DNA of 45,840 nucleotides from an uncultured Clostridia bacterium (GTDB lineage: Bacteria > Bacillota > Clostridia > TANB77 > CAG-508), in NCBI GenBank assembly GCA_944387505.1, contig CALXFG010000013.1, positions 1 to 45,840 of the forward strand, in the 5' to 3' direction. This document shows, piece after piece, positions 24,241 through 32,724 of this stretch; the stretch's first letter is position 1, and every line of letters starts with the position of its first letter. The translations under genes and the position numbers were made by a program. The notes beneath the pieces were generated by a model, which did no database searches, had not been told where the DNA came from, and was given only the letters and a program-made list of their open reading frames with translations.

Positions 24241-24293
24241 GTCCTGTCCCTTTTGGACGAAAAATGTCCATTTTGACACGTCCCTAATGTTCC
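24241..24293 (-). repeat. REP-like element (contains the spoIIIAG stop codon)
   Basis: On the minus strand it reads GGAACATTAGGGACGTGTCA, then the hairpin TGGAC-ATTTTTC-GTCCA, then AAAGGGACAGGAC. It is 53 bp, collinear with the 54-bp RAYT-unit ends but with a different internal palindrome. GAA-CAT-TAG are the last codons of spoIIIAG. Confidence 0.85.
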
Positions 24294-24904
24294 ATTTCAA
24301 AGACTTGTATTTTATGAGTTGCTAATCCTGTTACTGCTTCTACTGCTTGGATAATGCTGGTTTTTACTTCTGCACTTCCTGCACCTTTTGCTGTAATAAT
24401 CGCGCCTTCTATTTGGGGTTCTACTACTTTTTGTGTAATGACTGTTTTTTCTCCATCACTTTCTTCATAAATAATTTCTTTTTGTGAATCGGTTTCTTCT
24501 ATTTTTCTTGTTCCTCCTGATGTATCTGTTTCTTCTGTATTACTGGTTTTTGTATTTTGATTATACATAGGTATAATTTCATTTGATTCTGAATAATTGA
24601 TAAATACCTTTACTTCTCCAACTCCTTGAATTTTTGATAAGATTTCTTCTAATTTTATTTCTAATTCATTCGTAGTATTACTTGATACTTCTATTGAAGA
24701 TGTATTCGTATTGGCTAATTGTTTTGAGGTGTCATTTTGTATTTCCTTATTACTTTTATTTTTGTCTCCATTCCATATAATATTTATCATAATAATCGTT
24801 ACAATTAATATGACTACAAAAAATATTAAATTTTCTATCTTCTTTTTATTGTTTTTATTTCCTTCTTCTGGATTAATCAACCCTTTTAATTTATCTTTAA
24901 ACAT
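24284..24904 (-). CDS. spoIIIAG: Stage III sporulation protein AG
   Basis: A 206-residue SpoIIIAG, which forms a large ring of the mother cell-forespore channel. It has a cytoplasmic N-terminus (KLKGLINPEEGNKNNKKK), one helix (IENLIFFVVILIVTIIMINII, about 24-44), a polar linker, and a C-terminal ring-building domain (LEEILSKIQGVGEVKVFINYSES... KGAGSAEVKTSIIQAVEAVTGLATHKIQVFEM). Its start overlaps the end of spoIIIAF by 19 bp. The final residues EH and stop are encoded by a REP repeat. Confidence 0.92.
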   Translation of the reverse strand: MFKDKLKGLINPEEGNKNNKKKIENLIFFVVILIVTIIMINIIWNGDKNKSNKEIQNDTSKQLANTNTSSIEVSSNTTNELEIKLEEILSKIQGVGEVKVFINYSESNEIIPMYNQNTKTSNTEETDTSGGTRKIEETDSQKEIIYEESDGEKTVITQKVVEPQIEGAIITAKGAGSAEVKTSIIQAVEAVTGLATHKIQVFEMEH

Positions 24905-25542
24905 CTTTCCTCAACTCCATATTCTTCTTTTAAGAATTTTTTTATCTTTTGAATATCACTATTATTTATATTTTGTTTACTTTCGTCTTGTTCCTCCTCT
25001 GTTTTATTTATTCTTCCAATTGTCGTATTTACTGGTTTGATTTTTTGTATTTCTTCCACCAATTTATCTTCAATGGTTTCTGTTTGTCCTGTTCCATTTC
25101 CTTGTTGGTCATTTTCTTGTTGTTGATTTTTTTCGACTGTTAAAACAATCTGTTCTATGTAGTTTTCTTCATTTTGGCTAGATAATGTTGCATATACATT
25201 ACAAGTTATCACCTGATATCCTAATTTTTCTACTTTTCGTGTTATATCCTTTTCCAATTCTCTTATATAAATTTCTTCTATTTGACTATCTACAGAATTC
25301 TGTTCTTCATTTGTTTGATTGGTTGTATAATTACCAACATATTCATTCATATCATAAGAACTGACATCTAATATATCTTTATTTTTAATAAATGGTGACA
25401 CAATATTAAAGATAATATATAAGCCAAATACCATTCTGACATATTTTTTTGTTTTATTGTTTGGTAATAGCATTTCTAAAATAGATATAACAATAATAGC
25501 CAGTCCTAAACTTTTTGCCCAACTACTTAAAAACTCTATCAT
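24886..25542 (-). CDS. spoIIIAF: Stage III sporulation protein AF
   Basis: A 218-residue SpoIIIAF. It has two N-terminal transmembrane helices (SLGLAIIVISILEMLLP, and YVRMVFGLYIIFNIVSPFI) followed by a cytoplasmic or intermembrane domain with the IREL-KDITRKVEKLGYQV segment seen in the family. A Gln/Asn/Glu-rich linker (about 138-180) is longer than in Bacillus. It follows spoIIIAE by eight bases and overlaps spoIIIAG. The RBS is GGGGAAG. Confidence 0.9.
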   Translation of the reverse strand: MIEFLSSWAKSLGLAIIVISILEMLLPNNKTKKYVRMVFGLYIIFNIVSPFIKNKDILDVSSYDMNEYVGNYTTNQTNEEQNSVDSQIEEIYIRELEKDITRKVEKLGYQVITCNVYATLSSQNEENYIEQIVLTVEKNQQQENDQQGNGTGQTETIEDKLVEEIQKIKPVNTTIGRINKTEEEQDESKQNINNSDIQKIKKFLKEEYGVEERCLKIN

Positions 25543-25550
25543 AACTTCCC

Positions 25551-26702
25551 CTATCTATACATCATTCCTGTATTAGATATCTTAACCACTAAAGCTGTGC
25601 CAACAATCAACATAACCGATACAGAACATAAAATTGCCAGAAAGATTTTATATACATCTCCTATTTGGTCTAATAAACTGGTTATATTTTTATCTGCGAT
25701 TGGTTCACAAATTGCCGACATTAATTTATAAGCAATTGTAAAGATTCCTAATTTTAAGATTGGTATGATGCAAATTCCTATAACAATGATGATTCCTATT
25801 ACTCCTACTGCATTTTTTAAAATGATTCCACAACCTAAGACAGTATCTACGGCATCTCCTAGAATTTTTCCTACTACTGGTATTGCCGAACTAACAACTG
25901 CTTTTGTTGTTTTTGCAGTAATGCCATCAACACTACTAGAAAGTGTCCCCTCTAAAGAAATAACTGCCACAAAAATAGTAAGAACAATTCCAAAAAACCA
26001 CACCACTCCTGATTTTAAGAATTGCGATAGTTTGCCTATTTGCACATTATTTGAAATTTTGGATATCACAATTAAGCTTGTAAAAATTAATACGATTGGA
26101 ATAATCAAAGTTTGTATTATGTTTCCTATAAAATTAATTAAAAATAATATAATAGGCTCTAATACACCACTTGTTGTAATACTTCCTGTATATATCATGA
26201 GTGAAATTAATAATGGAATGAGTATATTCATAAACCCAATCGCATTATTACAGGTATCTTTCACAACTTGTACAATATCTGAAAAATTCATCATAACAAT
26301 CGTAACAATTAATATGTATTGAACATAGTAAATCAATTTTGAGATGGTATCATTTTCTAAACTTTCACTGACAGATTTTAAGATACTATGTATCACCACA
26401 ATCGCTAATATACTTCCTAATACTGTTAATCCATCTACAAGCTCTCCTCCTAATAAACTAAGTACCTTTTTCCATAATGTTTGATTATCCACTTCTCCTT
26501 TTATTGCATTTTCAAGAATTTGATTTATATCAATATCTTCAAAAAATTCACCTGAATATTCATCTGCTTGTTCGATAAATTCATTAATTCCAAATTCTTC
26601 TTGTTGTTCTTTTAAGGTTTCTTCTTCATCAGCAATTGCAGTTGGCATTGTAAAATGTAAAAAGAGAAGAACAATTATCAAAATATATATAATTCTTTTC
26701 AT
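25551..26702 (-). CDS. spoIIIAE: Stage III sporulation protein AE
   Basis: A 383-residue polytopic SpoIIIAE. It has an N-terminal signal-type helix (IIYILIIVLLFLHFTMPTAIADEEE), an acidic region with SGEFFEDIDINQILENAIKG, then about seven or eight membrane helices, including TVLGSILAIVVIHSILKSVSESL and NAVGVIGIIIVIGICIIPILKLG. Related to transporter-like membrane components of the channel. The start follows AAGGAGG. It lies 44 bp after spoIIIAD. Confidence 0.92.
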   Translation of the reverse strand: MKRIIYILIIVLLFLHFTMPTAIADEEETLKEQQEEFGINEFIEQADEYSGEFFEDIDINQILENAIKGEVDNQTLWKKVLSLLGGELVDGLTVLGSILAIVVIHSILKSVSESLENDTISKLIYYVQYILIVTIVMMNFSDIVQVVKDTCNNAIGFMNILIPLLISLMIYTGSITTSGVLEPIILFLINFIGNIIQTLIIPIVLIFTSLIVISKISNNVQIGKLSQFLKSGVVWFFGIVLTIFVAVISLEGTLSSSVDGITAKTTKAVVSSAIPVVGKILGDAVDTVLGCGIILKNAVGVIGIIIVIGICIIPILKLGIFTIAYKLMSAICEPIADKNITSLLDQIGDVYKIFLAILCSVSVMLIVGTALVVKISNTGMMYR

Positions 26703-26746
26703 TTTGCCTCCTTATCATTTGTAAACTTTGTTGTTTTCCTTAGTAT

Positions 26747-27133
26747 TTAAGGCAAAATTTGCAATATAATTTCTAACAAACTAGAGATGATAGGTATGGA
26801 CATAGAAATGATGATAATTTTACTTCCTAACTCTATTTTACTCGCAATGGCTCCTTCCCCCGAATCTTTACATATACTCACTGCAAATTCTGAAAGGAAA
26901 GCAATTCCTGTTATTTTAATTAACAAAGATAAAAATTGACTATTGATATTGGCTTTTCCAGCTATTGATTGTATTAAATCCACGATTCCTGTTAATTGGT
27001 CTGTTAATAAAAGTAATATAAGTGCTCCTGTTAATAAACTGATATATACCGCAAATTCTGGCTTATACTGTTTTAGCAATATGATGATAATCAATGCAAT
27101 TAATCCAATCCCTATAATTCTAATAATTTCCAT
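26747..27133 (-). CDS. spoIIIAD: Stage III sporulation protein AD
   Basis: A 128-residue SpoIIIAD with three or four membrane helices (IIGIGLIALIIIILLKQY; FAVYISLLTGALILLLL; and a C-terminal helix) and the conserved KITGIAFLSEFAVSICKDSGEGAIASKIELGSKIII block. It is a membrane subunit of the SpoIIIA-SpoIIQ channel. Its RBS is AAAAGGA. A 95-bp gap with two hairpins separates it from spoIIIAC. Confidence 0.93.
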   Translation of the reverse strand: MEIIRIIGIGLIALIIIILLKQYKPEFAVYISLLTGALILLLLTDQLTGIVDLIQSIAGKANINSQFLSLLIKITGIAFLSEFAVSICKDSGEGAIASKIELGSKIIIISMSIPIISSLLEIILQILP

Positions 27134-27148
27134 CTATCTATCCTTTTT

Positions 27149-27227
27149 TGAACTTTGGAAACATTTCTGAAAGTTCACCATTTCTTTAAATTTACCTTCT
27201 GAACTTTAAGGACTATCCCCAAGTTCA
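27149..27227. repeat. Paired hairpins between spoIIIAC and spoIIIAD
   Basis: TGAACTTT/AAAGTTCA (27149-27177) encloses GGAAACATTTCTG, and TGAACTT/AAGTTCA (27200-27227) encloses TAAGGACTATCCCC. Stem-loop size and the GGRAC loop core parallel the pair between accD and accA. Confidence 0.6.
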
Positions 27228-27228
27228 T

Positions 27229-27423
27229 TTACAGATTAAATATGGTTCTGACAGTATCAAATAAATCACTAATTTCTCTTATTACCATTGTCAGAACAAT
27301 AATCAATCCTGCTAAAGTTGTCATCATTGCTTGGTCTTCTCGTCCCGCTCTTACCAGTACTTGGTGTAATACAGCAACCAATATCCCTATCGCCGCTATT
27401 CTAAATAATAAATTGATATCCAT
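27229..27423 (-). CDS. spoIIIAC: Stage III sporulation protein AC
   Basis: A 64-residue SpoIIIAC with two hydrophobic helices separated by the conserved loop LVRAGREDQAMM. This is the normal length (about 65-68). It starts with MDINLLFRIAAIGILVAVL after AAAGGAATG and is part of the intact spoIIIA operon. Confidence 0.94.
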   Translation of the reverse strand: MDINLLFRIAAIGILVAVLHQVLVRAGREDQAMMTTLAGLIIVLTMVIREISDLFDTVRTIFNL

Positions 27424-27509
27424 ATGTTTTATCTCATTCCTTTCTCAAAGCTTTCTCATATAGTTGAAACAGAATTAAATGATTCTCATTATTTTTAAAC
27501 TTTCTTTTC

Positions 27510-28028
27510 TTAAATTAAAATAATAACAATTGCTAGTCCTATTGTCGTTCCAAGCTTACGATACAATTTTTCATTTTTGTTTTTTTCTTGCTGTGCTTCT
27601 TTAATTTGTTTTTCTAAAAAATTTTCTGTAATCTCTATTTGGCTAATTTGTCCTTCTACATCTGTTTGTCCTAACATTTTTGAAAGCATTGACAAAACAT
27701 GTAAATCTTCATTAGTAAGGTTTGTTTCACTTGTCTGTATGGCTTTCTCCCAAGCTTCTCCCGCACTAAAATCTTTCATATTTTTTTCTGCTTTTTCAAA
27801 GATTTGTCCTAGATTTTCTTTTGTGTTACTAGCAATTTCTCTAAATATTTCTGGAATGGGTTCATATGTAAATCTAATTTTTGATTTAAAGATATTTAGA
27901 ATATTTTTTATTTCTTCTAATTCTTCTAATCGATAGGAATATTTTTTGGCTATACATCTTCCAATATAACTAGATCCAATAAATACGAATAACAACATAA
28001 AACATTTAATTATCTGCATATCATACAC
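27510..28028 (-). CDS. spoIIIAB: Stage III sporulation protein AB
   Basis: A 172-residue SpoIIIAB, a GspF-like membrane protein. Helices lie at both ends (CFMLLFVFIGSSYIGRCI and LGTTIGLAIVIILI), with a helical cytoplasmic domain between them containing SYRLEELEEIKNILNIFKSKI and LHVLSMLSKMLGQTDVEGQ. The first ATG is close to AAGGTGT; the ATG three codons later (MQIIKCF) is a possible alternative. The 146-bp gap to spoIIIAA holds repeat copy C. Confidence 0.92.
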   Translation of the reverse strand: MYDMQIIKCFMLLFVFIGSSYIGRCIAKKYSYRLEELEEIKNILNIFKSKIRFTYEPIPEIFREIASNTKENLGQIFEKAEKNMKDFSAGEAWEKAIQTSETNLTNEDLHVLSMLSKMLGQTDVEGQISQIEITENFLEKQIKEAQQEKNKNEKLYRKLGTTIGLAIVIILI

Positions 28029-28069
28029 CTTGTCCTTTAAATTTATAAATAAAAATTTATGCTTTTCTT

Positions 28070-28146
28070 ATTGTATAGGAAAAATTAACTTTTATCTTGA
28101 CCATACATAAGATTTTTCCTATACAACAAGATTAGGCTTCTTATAT
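28070..28146. repeat. Dispersed palindromic repeat, GTATAGG family (copy C)
   Basis: GTATAGGAAAAATT and GATTTTTCCTATAC are nearly perfectly paired around TTTTATCTTGACC, with the tail AGGCTTCTTATATAA. It lies between spoIIIAA and spoIIIAB, inside the operon. Confidence 0.8.
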
Positions 28147-28174
28147 AATATATTCACCTCTTTTTCTTTTAGAA

Positions 28175-29044
28175 CTATATAAAAATAATTTTCTCAATGA
28201 TTTTTTTATCAATTAATTTTTTAATATATGGATTGCTATGTACATCTTCTATCGTTTTTCCATGCATAGTAAATATTCCCTTGACACCAGATAACATCGC
28301 TTCTTCAATTGCTTGTATGTCTTCATTTCCTCCAATTTCATCACAAGCAATAATTTCTGGCGCCATTGTCCTAATTAATATTTTAATCCCTTTTGCCTTT
28401 GATACATTATCAATGATATCTGTTCGAATCCCAACATCATTTTGTGGAACACCTCTATACATAGCTGCAATTTCTCCTCTTTCATCAACCACTCCACAAG
28501 TTTTTCCTTTAAAATTTATCCCATTCACTCCATTACTTATATTTCTAATTAAATCTCTTAAAATTGTTGTTTTTCCCTTTCCTGGTGGTGAAACAATGAG
28601 TGTATTAAAAATCGTTTGATTTTTGATATCTATTACTTGTCCAATAATTCGATTACTACAATTTGGAACTTCTCTAGCAATTCTAAAATTCAAACTGGTT
28701 ATATATTTTATATTGATGATTTCTCCATTTTCTACAACTGCTGTTCCTGTTATTCCTACTCTATGACCTCCTCTTATGGTAATATATCCTTCACACAATT
28801 GCTTTTTATATGCATAAATAGAATTTTCACATAATCTTTCTACAATTTGTAATATTTCATTTTGTGTAATTTTATATTCCACAATTAATTCTTTATCTCT
28901 AAGCTTCAAAATTAGTGGTCTATCAATTCTAATTCTAATTTCTTGCAATTCATCTTTTATTTTATTATTGGAAATGATTGTATTATATAAAATATTGGAT
29001 AAATTCATTGGAAAAAACTTAACGATTTCTAAAAGCTTTTCCAT
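28175..29044 (-). CDS. spoIIIAA: Stage III sporulation protein AA (ATPase)
   Basis: A 289-residue SpoIIIAA, the secretion-ATPase-like motor of the channel. The P-loop is SPPGKGKTTILRDLIR, followed by KTCGVVDERGEIAAMYRG, IRTMAPEIIACDEIGG and GVKGIFTMHG. The N-terminal domain includes YKKQLCEGYITIRGGHRVGI. The ATG at 29044 follows AAAGGAAG; an earlier TTG would place that RBS inside the gene. It is the first gene of spoIIIAA-AB-AC-AD-AE-AF-AG-AH, normally SigE-controlled in the mother cell. A weak SigE-like CATAGGC lies about 110 bp upstream. Confidence 0.93.
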   Translation of the reverse strand: MEKLLEIVKFFPMNLSNILYNTIISNNKIKDELQEIRIRIDRPLILKLRDKELIVEYKITQNEILQIVERLCENSIYAYKKQLCEGYITIRGGHRVGITGTAVVENGEIINIKYITSLNFRIAREVPNCSNRIIGQVIDIKNQTIFNTLIVSPPGKGKTTILRDLIRNISNGVNGINFKGKTCGVVDERGEIAAMYRGVPQNDVGIRTDIIDNVSKAKGIKILIRTMAPEIIACDEIGGNEDIQAIEEAMLSGVKGIFTMHGKTIEDVHSNPYIKKLIDKKIIEKIIFI

Positions 29045-29379
29045 TTTTACTAATCTTCCTTTCCTAAGACACAAATTTGATTGAAAAAAAATTTCTCAAC
29101 CTTCTTTCCTTTGTAATACTAAGTTTTTAAATAACTTTACCTGATAACTTGCCTATGATCCAATAATATATATATTCTGATATAATTGATTTATTACTAT
29201 TTTTTAGGTTATATTGTTTAAATTAGATACATGTTACTTTTATAAATACAAGGACAAATCTCGCTTCGCGAGAACTTTTCTCTACTTTTCTAACTTAACT
29301 ATATATATTTAAGTTCTCGAAGAAGCGTAAAGATTTGTCGATGCGAAAAATTGCGTAGCAATTTTTCTGTGCAACGTTG
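29045..29379. other. Intergenic region upstream of spoIIIAA
   Basis: No gene is present. The part nearest spoIIIAA is AT-rich and should hold its promoter; on the minus strand ATATATATTATTGGATCATAGG is only loosely SigE-like. From 29262 on there are short hairpins: CTCGC-TTCG-CGAG and AAAAATTGC-GTA-GCAATTTTT. They resemble the GC-richer hairpins in the ileS leader. Confidence 0.5.
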
Positions 29380-29425
29380 TTTTTTGTGGTATAGGAAAAA
29401 GCCATTTTTCCTATACCACAAAAAA
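29380..29425. repeat. Perfect 21-bp palindrome, GTATAGG family core
   Basis: Two perfect 21-base arms, TTTTTT-GTGGTATAGGAAAAA and its complement, flank the 4-base loop GCCA. The core GTATAGGAAAAA/TTTTTCCTATAC is that of copies A-D, but the interior is reduced to four bases. Confidence 0.8.
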
Positions 29426-29461
29426 AGTAAGACTTTACATTTTAACTTGTAAGTCTTACTT
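29425..29461 (-). terminator. Terminator of the 547-residue membrane-anchored protein gene
   Basis: AAGTAAGACTT/AAGTCTTACTT with a 15-base interior is followed on the minus strand by TTTTTTTGTGG. The U-tract is provided by the arm of the adjacent 21-bp palindrome. Confidence 0.7.
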
Positions 29462-29499
29462 CTCTATCTTTTTTGAATTCTATCTATTAAGCCGATTAT

Positions 29500-29600
29500 G
29501 ATTTCTGTCCCGTTTGTTCAATTTTTGAATACTTTAACTTTTCACTGCATTTTTAACACGAATCGTTTTGAGGAATTTTTGAGTCCGTCCCCAAAATCCC
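29500..29600 (-). repeat. REP-like dispersed element (copy 6)
   Basis: On the minus strand it starts GGGATTTTGGGGACGGACTC (29580-29600 matches 1483-1503 exactly, inverted) and ends GGGACAGAAATC. It directly abuts the stop codon of the upstream gene (CGT-TAA). The middle is AT-rich without a strong stem. Confidence 0.6.
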
Positions 29601-29604
29601 GATT

Positions 29605-31245
29605 TTAACGTTTATTAATTACTGCTCTATAAATTAGTCCTGTATTACTATCTTTTTCAAATTCTACTCTATATGCATCATCTACATTGATACTACTTTT
29701 TAAGAAGGTTATATTTTGTTCTGTTACTTCATATTCTTCACCATCAAAATTAATTTCTTCTATTTTGTTATTTCCTTCTGTTTCATTATTATTTTGAATC
29801 GTTGTTAATAAGCCTTTAACAGTTGCTCCTTTTGTATTTGTACTTTGATATAATTCGAATTTTGCATTAAATGTATTGACTGCTTGTTCATCTATTTCTG
29901 TACTTGCTTGATTTGCTTGTAAAAATGCTGGTATTAAATATTGAATTGGATTTTCATCTTCTGATACTCCTAATTCTTCCATTTTTACTTGATTTACTTC
30001 CACTATCCTTTGTTGTATAGCATTTACTAAATTTGTGACATATTCCTTATCTTTGCCATTTAAGATAACTGCATTTTCTTCTGTTAAGTCTTCTATTTCC
30101 ACACCATCCTTAAATTGTACATTGTTGGTTAAGCTATATTTATTGTGGCTTGTCACATTTTCTGCTTGTTCAACTCCATTATCCTCTTCATATGCTCCTT
30201 CTAATGTTAGCTCATATCTTTCAGTTACATTATCTGAATTTAAGCCAGAATATTTAGCTGTAAATATAGCACTTGTATCTTGTTCTGTTGCGTTCAAAGA
30301 CATCGTATATGTTACTTCTTGGTCATTTCCTTCTTTATTGATTGTTAGTGTATTTCCTGCCATTCCGATATCCACTCTACAAAGATTTCCTCCTGTTGCA
30401 TATACAGTCATTTCTATATTATCATTAATTTCTAAGTCATTAACACTTTCTATGATATCATCTATAGAATCCTCATCTAATAGGATATCCATTCCTACAC
30501 CTTGTAATATATCATTTAATTTGTACATTGTGTTAGTATCTGTTTTTAATGCATTTAACATTTGAATCAATCCATTTTTGAATTCTTCGCCTGTTAATAT
30601 TAGTTTATATCCTGTTAAATTGCCTTCTGTTAATGTAGAAAATTTACTACCATCTACCATATTTAATATATTATCAAAATAGGTTGTTTTCAAATTTTGT
30701 ATTTCCTCATTAGAAAACTGTAAATTTTGTAACTTTAATAAATTGTTTATATCTTTTAATCCAGAAATTTCTTCATCATTTTTGACAGCTACAAAACTAC
30801 TTCCAATATATTGGGTTTGAATTCCTATTATATTATTGTTTTTCCTATATGTTAATGGAATATTGACACTATCTGAATAATTGATATTAATTTCTTTTTC
30901 TGATTTGGAATTATTCGGATCTTCTTTTCCTGTATAAGTAATATTAAAATTGTTTGCCAATTCTAAATCATCTTCCATATTGGGAATCGATACTTCAAAT
31001 GTCATTTCTCCACTATTTTCATAGCTTGTACTATTCTTTTTTTGGAAATATTGCCTTAACTGATTGCCCAAAAAACCATCTTCGTTTTGCACAATCTGTG
31101 AAGTATATTTGAAAAATAATTGTTTATTACTTTTAAACATATCTGTGAAAAAATATAAATATGCAATTAAACCTACTAAAAGTAGGATAATCATTAATAT
31201 AATAATTATGATAATTTGTAAATTTTTACTTTTCTTTTGTTTCAT
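29605..31245 (-). CDS. Membrane-anchored extracytoplasmic protein of unknown function
   Basis: A 546-residue protein I cannot assign. One N-terminal transmembrane helix (IIIIIILMIILLLVGLIAYLYFF, after a KQKKSK basic stretch) anchors a large, acidic, Asn-rich external region. Repeated beta-rich segments (EMTVYATGGNLCRVDIGMAG, TYTMSLNATEQDTSAIFTAKY) suggest a lipoprotein-like, LolA-type or DUF-type fold. There is no lipobox. The ATG at 31245 follows GTGGAGG and is 12 bp beyond the yebC stop, so the two are cotranscribed. Confidence 0.75.
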   Translation of the reverse strand: MKQKKSKNLQIIIIIILMIILLLVGLIAYLYFFTDMFKSNKQLFFKYTSQIVQNEDGFLGNQLRQYFQKKNSTSYENSGEMTFEVSIPNMEDDLELANNFNITYTGKEDPNNSKSEKEININYSDSVNIPLTYRKNNNIIGIQTQYIGSSFVAVKNDEEISGLKDINNLLKLQNLQFSNEEIQNLKTTYFDNILNMVDGSKFSTLTEGNLTGYKLILTGEEFKNGLIQMLNALKTDTNTMYKLNDILQGVGMDILLDEDSIDDIIESVNDLEINDNIEMTVYATGGNLCRVDIGMAGNTLTINKEGNDQEVTYTMSLNATEQDTSAIFTAKYSGLNSDNVTERYELTLEGAYEEDNGVEQAENVTSHNKYSLTNNVQFKDGVEIEDLTEENAVILNGKDKEYVTNLVNAIQQRIVEVNQVKMEELGVSEDENPIQYLIPAFLQANQASTEIDEQAVNTFNAKFELYQSTNTKGATVKGLLTTIQNNNETEGNNKIEEINFDGEEYEVTEQNITFLKSSINVDDAYRVEFEKDSNTGLIYRAVINKR

Positions 31246-31256
31246 AAAAACCTCCA

Positions 31257-31976
31257 CTATTCTTCCCAGTTATGATAAATATTAGAAACATCATCCAAAT
31301 CTTCTAGTCTTTCAATTAATCTTTCCATTTTTTCTGTTCCTTTTTCATCTAGTTTTACAGTGGTTGTTGGCACCATTTGAACTTCAGCTTGCAAGAATTC
31401 TAATCCTGCTTCTTCTAATTTTTCACGAACAGCTGTAAAATCTGCTGGGTCTGTTGTAATTTCATATACTTCCTCTTCTGATGCGAAATCTTCTGCTCCT
31501 GCTTCTAATGCTAACATCATTAAATCATCTTCACTCATAGATGTTGATTCTTTTTCAATTACAATAACACCTTTTTTATTAAACATATATGATACACAAC
31601 CTGTTGTTCCTAAATTTCCTCCTGCTTTATCAAATACATGTCTAACATCTGCTGCTGTTCTATTTTTATTATCTGTTGATGCTTCTACAATAACGGCTAC
31701 TCCGTTTGGTCCATATCCTTCATATGTAATTTCTTCATAATTTTCATTACTTGTTGATGCTTTTCTAATTGCATTATTGATTGTATCATTTGGCATATTG
31801 GCTGCCTTACATTTTGCAATAACATTTTTTAATTTTGAATTTCCTGCAGGATCTGGTCCACCTTCTTTTACAGCAATTAATAATTCTCTTCCTAATTTTG
31901 TAAATATTTTTCCTCTTGCTGCATCTGCTTTTCCTTTTTTGGCTTGTATGTTGTGCCATTTACTGTGTCCTGACAT
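31257..31976 (-). CDS. yebC: YebC/PmpR family protein (TACO1-like)
   Basis: A 239-residue YebC-family protein, starting [23 protein letters not shown], with the typical [10 protein letters not shown] and [14 protein letters not shown] segments and full family length. Recent work on the family ties members to translation of proline-rich stretches; older work describes DNA-binding regulation. Here it lies directly upstream of, and is cotranscribed with, a membrane-anchored protein gene. The RBS is AAAGGAGG. Confidence 0.93.
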   Translation of the reverse strand: MSGHSKWHNIQAKKGKADAARGKIFTKLGRELLIAVKEGGPDPAGNSKLKNVIAKCKAANMPNDTINNAIRKASTSNENYEEITYEGYGPNGVAVIVEASTDNKNRTAADVRHVFDKAGGNLGTTGCVSYMFNKKGVIVIEKESTSMSEDDLMMLALEAGAEDFASEEEVYEITTDPADFTAVREKLEEAGLEFLQAEVQMVPTTTVKLDEKGTEKMERLIERLEDLDDVSNIYHNWEE

Positions 31977-32333
31977 GATTAATTCCTCCTTTATTTTTTT
32001 AAGATTGCTTATATCTAATCTAATTACATATCCGTAATTTATTAATTCTAAAATATTTTATCATAGTTTTCCCATTTTGTGTAGTATTTTCTAAAATATT
32101 TTTGTGTTTCAGTTCCCAAACCTTGCATATTATCAAGTATTATATATTTTTCATAATTACATTTTCCTTTTTAAACTATATTTAATTAAATAAGTATACT
32201 AAAACAAAAAAAGAAAATTACTCTGCACTACCTATTAGCATACAAAATAATTTTCCTAAACATATAAATCTCTTATATGTTTTGTTCGAAAAGCACTAAA
32301 TTTTACATTCTTTTATTATTGTGAAAATTTTTT
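31977..32333. other. Intergenic region between yebC and the ABM gene
   Basis: No gene is present. It should hold the yebC promoter, which I could not define with confidence. A short stem, ACATATAA-ATCTC-TTATATGT (32261-32281), may terminate the redox operon ending at 32334. The rest is AT-rich. Confidence 0.5.
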
Positions 32334-32627
32334 TTACTTTCTTTCTACAAATTGTTCAACTTTCATATGAAGATGATATTTATCTCTTAATTCTGCTATT
32401 TCTTTCATCATTGGAGATTTATGATGTATATCTAAAGCTTCTTGACTCTCCCATCTATCAATTAATAAAACAGTTTCTGGATCATCCATTGGGAAGAAAT
32501 ATTCGTATTTTTGATTACCTTTTTCTCCCCTTACTCTATCTACAACTCCTTTTTCTACCATTTCTTCTGCAAATTTTCTTGCACTTCCATTCTCTCCTGT
32601 ATAATAAATATTAATTGTAAAACTCAT
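32334..32627 (-). CDS. ABM-domain monooxygenase-like protein
   Basis: A 97-residue dimeric ferredoxin-like protein of the antibiotic biosynthesis monooxygenase (ABM/YgiN) family. It is recognisable by TINIYYTGENGSARKFAEEM and the VLLIDRWESQEALDIHHKSPMMKEI block with its Trp and His pair. Relatives oxidise quinols or other small aromatic compounds without cofactor. It is the last gene of the TetR-controlled redox operon, 92 bp after the aldo/keto reductase, with repeat copy D in between. Substrate is unknown. The RBS is AAGGAGG. Confidence 0.85.
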   Translation of the reverse strand: MSFTINIYYTGENGSARKFAEEMVEKGVVDRVRGEKGNQKYEYFFPMDDPETVLLIDRWESQEALDIHHKSPMMKEIAELRDKYHLHMKVEQFVERK

Positions 32628-32654
32628 AATAAACTCCTCCTTAAATTTTATTTA

Positions 32655-32724
32655 TTATTATATAGGAAAAATCGACTTTTATCTTGACCACATATAAGAT
32701 TTTTCCGTATACAACTTTCTTATA
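32655..32724. repeat. Dispersed palindromic repeat, GTATAGG family (copy D)
   Basis: TATAGGAAAAATCGACTTTT with ATCTTGACC, then GATTTTTCCGTATAC and the tail TTTCTTATA. It is very close to copy A. The aldo/keto reductase stop codon (TAA, 32720-32722) lies within the element's tail. Confidence 0.8.

Noticed and set aside
25765-26322. A 185-codon open frame opposite spoIIIAE
   Set aside because: It lies entirely antisense to spoIIIAE, lacks an RBS and shows no known domain.
30035-30565. A 176-codon open frame opposite the large surface protein gene
   Set aside because: It is antisense, Ser/Leu-rich as expected from the reversed strand, and has no start signals.
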